From: Actinocrinis sp046724665
GTDB taxonomy: Bacteria > Actinomycetota > Actinomycetes > Streptomycetales > Catenulisporaceae
Assembly: GCA_046724665.1 (NCBI GenBank)
Contig: JBKOWZ010000244.1
Span: forward strand, 1 to 6,076
Direction of reading: 5' to 3'
Length of the DNA stretch: 6,076 nucleotides
Positions 1-4,268 of the stretch are shown one piece after another. The notes under the pieces were generated by a model. That model searched no databases and was not told the origin of the DNA. It was given only the letters and a program-made list of their open reading frames with translations. How positions within the stretch are numbered: the first letter of the stretch is position 1; every line of letters starts with the position of its first letter. The translations under genes were made by a program, and so were the position numbers.

Positions 1-227
1 CCGCCGTGGATCCAGGCCCGCGCGGACGGGGTCGAGTAGTGCAGCCCGAAGGTCTTGTCCAGGAACGCCCAGAGGAAGGCGAACCCGGTGCCGACCCGCA
101 GCGCCGCGATCGCCGCCTCCCGCAGACCGACCGCCGTGGTCGAGCCCTCGGCGGCCCCGGCCGCCTCCGTCGTGCGCGCCGGCCGGTGGAACCGGCGGCT
201 GACGTGCAATCCGTGCTGTGTCGCCAT
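1..227 (-). CDS. DoxX-family membrane protein, N-terminal part (runs off left edge)
   Basis: Reading the minus strand from the ATG at 227-225 gives 75 codons open to the window edge. The start is supported by GGAGAG (complement of 235-240) seven bases upstream. Residues 1-35 are polar and basic with Ala/Gly/Thr-rich stretches, likely a cytoplasmic N-terminal tail. From about residue 38 a first membrane segment begins, containing RVGTGFAFLWAFLDKTFGL, followed by HYSTPSARAWIHGG. This LR-G-x-FLWAFLDKxFGL plus RAWIHGGSP-type pattern is what I recall from actinobacterial DoxX/DoxD-like proteins, which normally have about four membrane helices. Proteins of this family are membrane-bound and linked to thiosulfate/quinone redox or thiol stress, but the substrate here cannot be told. 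It lies downstream of ackA on the same strand, 156 bases away, with its own probable regulatory region. The remaining helices are outside the window, so the family call rests on one helix and one motif. Confidence 0.72.
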   Translation of the reverse strand, partial: MATQHGLHVSRRFHRPARTTEAAGAAEGSTTAVGLREAAIAALRVGTGFAFLWAFLDKTFGLHYSTPSARAWIHG

Positions 228-287
228 GGGAACTCTCTCCGCTCCATCGGTTACGTCATCGGTGACTTCGTTCACCTGAAGTGTCGT

Positions 288-302
288 CTCGCGGTCCGCG
301 AG
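288..302. repeat. Perfect inverted repeat in the DoxX-like gene upstream region
   Basis: CTCGCGG-T-CCGCGAG: two perfect 7-base arms around one base. It lies between the proximal DosR-like box and the DoxX-like start codon, about 60-75 bases upstream of that start. It could be a dimeric regulator operator, or a short hairpin (5-bp stem, 5-base loop) in the leader RNA. In high-GC DNA such a repeat can also arise by chance, and no regulator can be named. Confidence 0.35.
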
Positions 303-306
303 GTGC

Positions 307-326
307 CTCAGGTCGAAGGTCCCGAT
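307..326 (-). promoter_or_regulatory. DosR/DevR-like box upstream of the DoxX-like gene (proximal)
   Basis: On the minus strand this reads ATC-GGGAC-CTTC-GACCT-GAG. The mycobacterial DosR/DevR consensus is TTSGGGACTWWAGTCCCSAA, and I count 14 of 20 positions matching, with the left half-site GGGAC perfect and the right half-site degenerate. Its near edge is 80 bases upstream of the DoxX-like start codon, a plausible distance for an activator site. A second copy of the core (CGGGACCTTCG) lies 45 bases further upstream in the same orientation. The regulator gene is not in the window, so this is a motif match only. Confidence 0.4.
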
Positions 327-331
327 CGGGA
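320..331. repeat. Perfect 12-base palindrome TCCCGATCGGGA
   Basis: The 12 bases read the same on both strands. The palindrome shares its left half with the GGGAC core of the proximal DosR-like box, so each half presents TCGGGA outward from the centre. It may be a separate operator competing with that box or just an overlap by chance. No U-rich tract follows, so it does not look like a terminator for ackA. Confidence 0.3.
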
Positions 332-351
332 GGGCCGAGGGTCGCGGACCG

Positions 352-371
352 TCGTCGGCGAAGGTCCCGTC
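352..371 (-). promoter_or_regulatory. DosR/DevR-like half-site box upstream of the DoxX-like gene (distal)
   Basis: On the minus strand this reads GAC-GGGAC-CTTC-GCCGA-CGA. The left half-site GGGAC is perfect and the central CTTC is identical to the proximal box, but the right half is poor; about 12 of 20 positions match the DosR consensus. It sits just past the ackA stop codon (384-386) and points toward the DoxX-like gene. Paired strong and weak boxes are common in DosR-regulated promoters, which is the main reason for listing it. Taken alone it would not be convincing in DNA this rich in G and C. Confidence 0.28.
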
Positions 372-383
372 TTCGACGATCGG

Positions 384-1496
384 TCAAGCCGTGATGCAGG
401 CCAGGCTCTGCTCCGCGATCTCCGCTTCCTCGCGCGCCGGCACGACGAGCACAGGCACGGCGGCGCCGTCCGGGGAGATGAACCGCTCCTCGTCGCTTGC
501 TCCCTCGTTACGGGCTGGGTCCACCGTGATACCCAGGCGCTGCATCCCGCGCAGCGCGAGTGCGCGCACGCGCGCGTCGTGTTCGCCGACCCCTGCGGTG
601 AATACCACCGCGTCCACGCGGCCGAGCACGGCGTAATAGGCGCCGACGTACTTGCGGATGCGGTGGCAGTACACGTCGATCGCCAACCGCGCGTCCGCGT
701 CGCCCCGTGCGACCCCGGCCCAGACGTCACGCATATCGTTGCTGTCAGCCAGCGCGAGCAGGCCACTGTTCTCGTTCAACGCCGTTTCGACCGCCGCCGC
801 GTCTAGTCCGGCCGTGCGTGCGAGATGCGCCGGGAGCGCGGGATCGACGTCGCCGCTGCGGGTTCCCATGACCAGGCCCTCGAGCGGGGTGAGCCCCATG
901 GATGTCTCCACGCTGCGCCCGGCCTCGATCGCGCAGGCGCTCGCGCCGTTGCCCAGGTGAAGCGCGATCAGGTTCACCTCATCGACCGGCCGGTCCAGTA
1001 AGGCGGCGGCGCGCTTGGACAGGTATTGGTATGAGATGCCGTGGAACCCATAGCGGCGCACGCCGAGCTGCTCGCGCCATACGCGCGGGACCGCGTACGT
1101 GTATGCGTGTGGTGGCAGGGTTTGGTGGAACGCGGTGTCGAATACGGCGACGTGCGGCACGTGCGGGAACACTCGGCGCGCGACCTCGATGCCGTCGATG
1201 TTCGCCGGAAGGTGCAGCGGTGCGAGCACCACCAGCTCCCGCAGCGTGCTGAGCACCGCGTCGTCGATGACGACGGGCGTCGTGAACCGCTGCCCGCCGT
1301 GGACGACTCGGTGGCCGACCGCGACGAGCGATGCATCCCGCAACGCGGGTTCGGCCGCCAGCGCGGCCGCCACGGCGTCGGCGCCGTTGGCGTGCTCGAC
1401 GATCCCGACGGCTTTGCTGCCGCGGCTGTCCGCATCGATGACCTGGTACTTGATCGATGAGGAGCCGGTGTTGAGTACCAGCATGTCTCGGGGCAT
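384..1496 (-). CDS. ackA: Acetate kinase
   Basis: Cytoplasmic enzyme of the ASKHA (acetate and sugar kinase/Hsp70/actin) fold that interconverts acetyl-phosphate + ADP and acetate + ATP. All family signatures are present in order: LNTGSSSIK at 8-16 (Asn9), GHRVVHGG at 61-68 (Arg63), VFDTAFHQTLP at 118-128 (Asp120), RRYGFHG at 147-153 (His152), LHLGNGAS at 179-186 (His180), GTRSGDVDP at 211-219 (Arg213), NENSGLLALADSNDMR at 241-256, FTAGVGEH at 299-306, and the C-terminal Mg-binding Glu in PAREE at 353-357. The last motif is usually PTNEE or PTDEE, so it is slightly divergent. The protein is 370 residues against about 400 for typical AckA; the missing stretch lies between the first motif and GHRVVHGG. 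The ATG at 1496 has GAAAGG (complement of 1504-1509) seven bases upstream, better than the internal Met5. It is divergent from the phosphoketolase gene, whose product acetyl-phosphate is its substrate. Propionate kinase activity cannot be excluded. Confidence 0.96.
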   Translation of the reverse strand: MPRDMLVLNTGSSSIKYQVIDADSRGSKAVGIVEHANGADAVAAALAAEPALRDASLVAVGHRVVHGGQRFTTPVVIDDAVLSTLRELVVLAPLHLPANIDGIEVARRVFPHVPHVAVFDTAFHQTLPPHAYTYAVPRVWREQLGVRRYGFHGISYQYLSKRAAALLDRPVDEVNLIALHLGNGASACAIEAGRSVETSMGLTPLEGLVMGTRSGDVDPALPAHLARTAGLDAAAVETALNENSGLLALADSNDMRDVWAGVARGDADARLAIDVYCHRIRKYVGAYYAVLGRVDAVVFTAGVGEHDARVRALALRGMQRLGITVDPARNEGASDEERFISPDGAAVPVLVVPAREEAEIAEQSLACITA

Positions 1497-1580
1497 AACG
1501 GAACCTTTCGGACCAGGGCACGCTACCTTGAAGCGTCCGTGAGCGACGGCCCGACTCCCAGGACCGTGCGGCCCGCGCCG

Positions 1581-1600
1581 TTCGGGACCAACGGCCCGTG
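1581..1600 (+). promoter_or_regulatory. DosR/DevR-like box shared by the divergent ackA and xfp promoters
   Basis: The core GGGAC-CAAC-GGCCC preceded by TTC matches the DosR/DevR consensus TTSGGGACTWWAGTCCCSAA at about 15 of 20 positions, and GGCCC in place of GTCCC is a common variant in known sites as I recall them. The box is centred near 1590, almost the midpoint of the 1497-1673 gap. It ends 73 bases from the xfp start and begins 84 bases from the ackA start, so one site could serve both promoters. This is a motif inference; no response regulator gene is in the window. Confidence 0.5.
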
Positions 1601-1605
1601 CCCGC

Positions 1606-1618
1606 GGTCGGGCCGACC
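1606..1618. repeat. Perfect inverted repeat upstream of xfp
   Basis: GGTCGG-G-CCGACC: 6-base arms around one base, starting six bases after the DosR-like box and about 55-68 bases upstream of the xfp start codon. It could be a second operator close to the xfp core promoter. Chance is a real alternative at this base composition. Confidence 0.3.
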
Positions 1619-1673
1619 CGGAACCTGGTGCTGATACGAACTACAGTCCATCCGCACGGAAGAGGCCCGCGAG

Positions 1674-4076
1674 ATGCCCGACGCCACGACCAGCCCGCTC
1701 AGGCCCGACGAAGTGCAGCTCATCGACGCCTATTGGCGCGCCGCCAACTACCTGTCGGTCGGGCAGATCTACCTGCTCGACAATCCGCTGCTGCGCGAGC
1801 CGCTGCGTCCCGAGCACGTCAAGCCGCGGCTGCTGGGCCACTGGGGCACCACACCCGGGCTGAACTTCGTCTACGCGCACCTGAACCGCCAGATTCTCGC
1901 CCGCGACCTGGACGCGATCTACATCGCGGGACCCGGACACGGCGGCCCGGGCTTGGTCGCGAACGCGTACCTGGAAGGTACGTACAGCGAGGTCTACCAG
2001 CACATCGGCCAGGACGAGCGGGGCCTTCGCCGCCTGTTCCGGCAGTTCTCGTTCCCCGGCGGCGTCCCCAGCCACGTCGCGCCGGAGACCCCGGGCTCGA
2101 TCCACGAGGGCGGCGAACTCGGCTACTCGCTCGCGCACGCCTACGGCGCCGCGTTCGACAACCCGGACCTGCTGGTCGCGTGCGTGGTCGGCGACGGCGA
2201 GGCGGAGACCGGCCCCCTCGCGGCGTCCTGGCACTCGAACAAATTCCTCAACCCGGCCATCGACGGCGCCGTGCTGCCGATTCTCCAGCTCAACGGCTTC
2301 AAGATCGCGAATCCGACGCTGCTGGCCCGCATCCCGCGCGACGAGCTCGACAAGCTGTTCGAAGGCTATGGGTACCGTCCGATCACGGTCGAGATCACCG
2401 ATCCGGACGACCACGCCGCCGCCCACCAGGCCATGGCCGCAGCCCTCGACGACGCCCTCGACGAGATCCGTCGCATTCAGTCCGCGGCCCGCGTGCGCGC
2501 CGCAGCCGACCCGGCCGCTACCACTCGCCCGTCCTGGCCGATGATCATCCTGCGTTCGCCCAAGGGCTGGACCGGCCCGAAGGCGGTGGACGGCAAGCGC
2601 ACCGAGGGCAGCTGGCGCTCACACCAGGTGCCGCTCAGCGAAATGCGCGACAACCCCGCGCACCTGGCCCAGTTGCGGGACTGGCTCGCCTCCTACCGGC
2701 CGGAAGAGCTCTTCGACGCCGACGGCCGGCTGCGCCCCGAACTGGCCGCGCTCGCGCCGGCCGGTGAGCGCCGGATGAGCGCGAACCCGCACGCCAACGG
2801 CGGCCTGCTGCTGCGCGAGCTGGACCTGCCGGACTTCCGCGACTACGCCGTCGCGGTCAAGGAGCACGGTACGACCACGAGCGAGGCCACCCGCGTGCTC
2901 GGCGGCTTCCTGCGCGACGTGATGACCCTCAACCGTGCGCACGCGAACTTCCGCGTCTTCGGGCCCGACGAAACCGCGTCCAACCGGCTCGGCGCGCTCC
3001 TGGAGACCACCGGCCGCACCTGGCTCGCGGACACCGAGCCCGACGACGACGCGAACCTCGCGTCCGACGGCCGGGTGATGGAAGTCCTGTCCGAGCACCT
3101 GTGCCAGGGCTGGCTCGAGGGCTACCTGCTCACCGGTCGCCACGGCCTGTTCGACTGCTACGAGGCGTTCATCCACATCGTCGACTCGATGTTCAACCAG
3201 CACGCCAAGTGGCTCAAGACCACCCGCGCGCTGCCCTGGCGGCGCCCGATCGCCTCGCTGAACTACCTGCTGACCTCGCACGTCTGGCGCCAGGACCACA
3301 ACGGCCTCTCGCACCAGGACCCCGGCTTCATCGATCACGTGGTCAACAAGAAGGCCGACGTCATCCGCGTCTACCTGCCCCCGGACGCCAACACCCTGCT
3401 CTCGGTCGGCGACCACGTGCTGCGCAGCAAGCACTACGTCAACGTGATCGTCGCCGGCAAGCAGCCGGCCCTGAACTGGCTGTCCATGGACGAGGCGATC
3501 GCGCACTGCACCCGCGGCATCGGCATCTGGGACTGGGCCTGCACCGACTCCGCCGCCGAACCCGACCTGGTGATGGCGTGCGCCGGCGACGTGCCCACCC
3601 TCGAAACGCTCGCCGCGACCGCGATCCTGCGCGAGGCCTTCCCTGACCTGAAGATCCGCGTGGTCAACATCGTGGACCTGATGCGGCTCCAGCCCGACAC
3701 CGAGCACCCGCACGGCCTGCCCGACCGCGAATTCGACTCCCTGTTCACCACCGACAAGCCGGTGGTCTTCGCGTACCACGGCTACCCGTGGCTCATCCAC
3801 CGGCTGACCTACCGGCGCACCAATCACCACAACATCCACGTGCGCGGATACAAGGAGGAGGGCACCACCACCACGCCCTTCGACATGGTGATGATGAACG
3901 ACCTGGACCGCTACCACCTGGTCATCGACGCCATCGACCGCGTCCCCAGCCTGGCTGAGCGCGGCGCCCACCTGCGCCAGGAGATGGTGGACGCCCGCCT
4001 GCGCGCCCGCGCCTACACGCGTGAGGTCGGTGACGACCTGCCCGAAATCCGCGACTGGGCCTGGCCGTTCAACTGA
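1674..4076 (+). CDS. xfp: Xylulose-5-phosphate/fructose-6-phosphate phosphoketolase
   Basis: Thiamine diphosphate enzyme that splits xylulose-5-phosphate (or fructose-6-phosphate) with inorganic phosphate into acetyl-phosphate and glyceraldehyde-3-phosphate (or erythrose-4-phosphate). The 800 residues are the usual length. Visible hallmarks: HWGTTPGLNF at 56-65 (His56), GPGHGGPG at 87-94 (His89), the family signature EGGELGY at 145-151, the cofactor motif opening with GDGE at 173-176 and continuing to LNGFKIANPT at 206-215, KGWTGPK at 297-303, RSHQVP at 315-320 (His317), FGPDETASNRL at 429-439 (Glu433), SEHLCQGWLEGY at 473-484 (Glu474), and GLSHQDPGF at 544-552 (His547). These align with the active-site His and Glu residues known from bifidobacterial enzymes. 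N-terminal TPP, middle pyrimidine-binding and C-terminal domains all appear intact. The start has GGAAGAGG (1658-1665) eight bases upstream, and an in-frame TGA at 1632 rules out a longer form. Whether it prefers X5P alone or both sugars cannot be read from sequence. Confidence 0.98.
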   Translation: MPDATTSPLRPDEVQLIDAYWRAANYLSVGQIYLLDNPLLREPLRPEHVKPRLLGHWGTTPGLNFVYAHLNRQILARDLDAIYIAGPGHGGPGLVANAYLEGTYSEVYQHIGQDERGLRRLFRQFSFPGGVPSHVAPETPGSIHEGGELGYSLAHAYGAAFDNPDLLVACVVGDGEAETGPLAASWHSNKFLNPAIDGAVLPILQLNGFKIANPTLLARIPRDELDKLFEGYGYRPITVEITDPDDHAAAHQAMAAALDDALDEIRRIQSAARVRAAADPAATTRPSWPMIILRSPKGWTGPKAVDGKRTEGSWRSHQVPLSEMRDNPAHLAQLRDWLASYRPEELFDADGRLRPELAALAPAGERRMSANPHANGGLLLRELDLPDFRDYAVAVKEHGTTTSEATRVLGGFLRDVMTLNRAHANFRVFGPDETASNRLGALLETTGRTWLADTEPDDDANLASDGRVMEVLSEHLCQGWLEGYLLTGRHGLFDCYEAFIHIVDSMFNQHAKWLKTTRALPWRRPIASLNYLLTSHVWRQDHNGLSHQDPGFIDHVVNKKADVIRVYLPPDANTLLSVGDHVLRSKHYVNVIVAGKQPALNWLSMDEAIAHCTRGIGIWDWACTDSAAEPDLVMACAGDVPTLETLAATAILREAFPDLKIRVVNIVDLMRLQPDTEHPHGLPDREFDSLFTTDKPVVFAYHGYPWLIHRLTYRRTNHHNIHVRGYKEEGTTTTPFDMVMMNDLDRYHLVIDAIDRVPSLAERGAHLRQEMVDARLRARAYTREVGDDLPEIRDWAWPFN

Positions 4077-4140
4077 CCATCACCCCCGGCACACCAACAG
4101 GCATTCCATCGGCCACGGTTCAATGTCTTGGCTGTTCGCA

Positions 4141-4150
4141 CACGATCGTG
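4141..4150. repeat. Perfect 10-base palindrome CACGATCGTG upstream of kdpD
   Basis: Self-complementary 10-mer about 120 bases upstream of the kdpD start. The flanking bases do not extend the symmetry. It may be an operator half of a larger site, or chance; no regulator can be assigned. Confidence 0.25.
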
Positions 4151-4171
4151 GTCAGGTCCGTCGCGTTCGGT

Positions 4172-4185
4172 ACCCGTACGCGGGT
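4172..4185. repeat. Inverted repeat ACCCG-TACG-CGGGT upstream of kdpD
   Basis: Five-base arms with a four-base centre, immediately before the A-rich patch that may hold the kdpD -10 region. Its position would suit a repressor operator or a small leader hairpin. The arms are short, so support is modest. Confidence 0.28.
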
Positions 4186-4268
4186 GAGCAAAGATAGATG
4201 CAGTTAGCGGTTGCCATGGGCCGGCTGGTGCACTGTCCGAGGCGGCGCGGATTCGAGGGACTGGCGAC

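Larger units (their letters stand above)
4077..4268 (+). other. Intergenic region between xfp and kdpD
   Basis: This 192-base gap holds no credible gene. I see no strong terminator after xfp: the best candidate is a weak stem pairing GGCCA near 4111 with TGGCT near 4129, with a long loop and no T tract. An A-rich patch (AAAGATAGATG, 4190-4200) is the least GC-rich spot and may mark the kdpD promoter, but no matching -35 element at normal spacing was found. The gap is long enough for kdpD to have its own promoter, while read-through from xfp is also possible. Confidence 0.5.

Noticed and set aside
6..806. 266-residue plus-strand open reading frame across the DoxX-like gene and ackA
   Set aside because: It is antisense to two supported genes, and the protein has no recognisable motif.
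1507..1520. TTCGGACCAGGGCA as a second DosR-like box upstream of ackA
   Set aside because: It lacks one G of the GGGAC core and overlaps the ackA ribosome binding site region.
1520..1548. TAGCGT (complement of 1520-1525) as the ackA -10 hexamer
   Set aside because: No acceptable -35 hexamer at 17-18 bases; a lone -10-like match is not enough.
1559..1576. GGACC-GTGC-GGCCC as a further DosR-like box in the divergent region
   Set aside because: The left half-site is out of register with GGGAC by one base, so it is only a GC-rich partial inverted repeat.
1620..1647. Extracytoplasmic-sigma-type promoter for xfp: GGAAC, 16 bases, CTAC
   Set aside because: The -35-like element fits loosely, but the -10 element does not match a well-defined consensus. 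TACAGT at 1642-1647 is an equally weak alternative, so no promoter is called.
1598..2767. 389-residue plus-strand open reading frame overlapping the xfp start
   Set aside because: It is very Arg/Pro/Ala-rich and out of frame with the unmistakable phosphoketolase, so a frame shadow.
2619..3971. 450-residue minus-strand open reading frame inside xfp
   Set aside because: It lies fully within the phosphoketolase gene, is His/Val/Gly/Gln-rich low-complexity shadow translation, and has no domain signature.
4101..4135. Intrinsic terminator after xfp
   Set aside because: Only a five-base stem including a G-U pair, a long loop and no T tract; not convincing.
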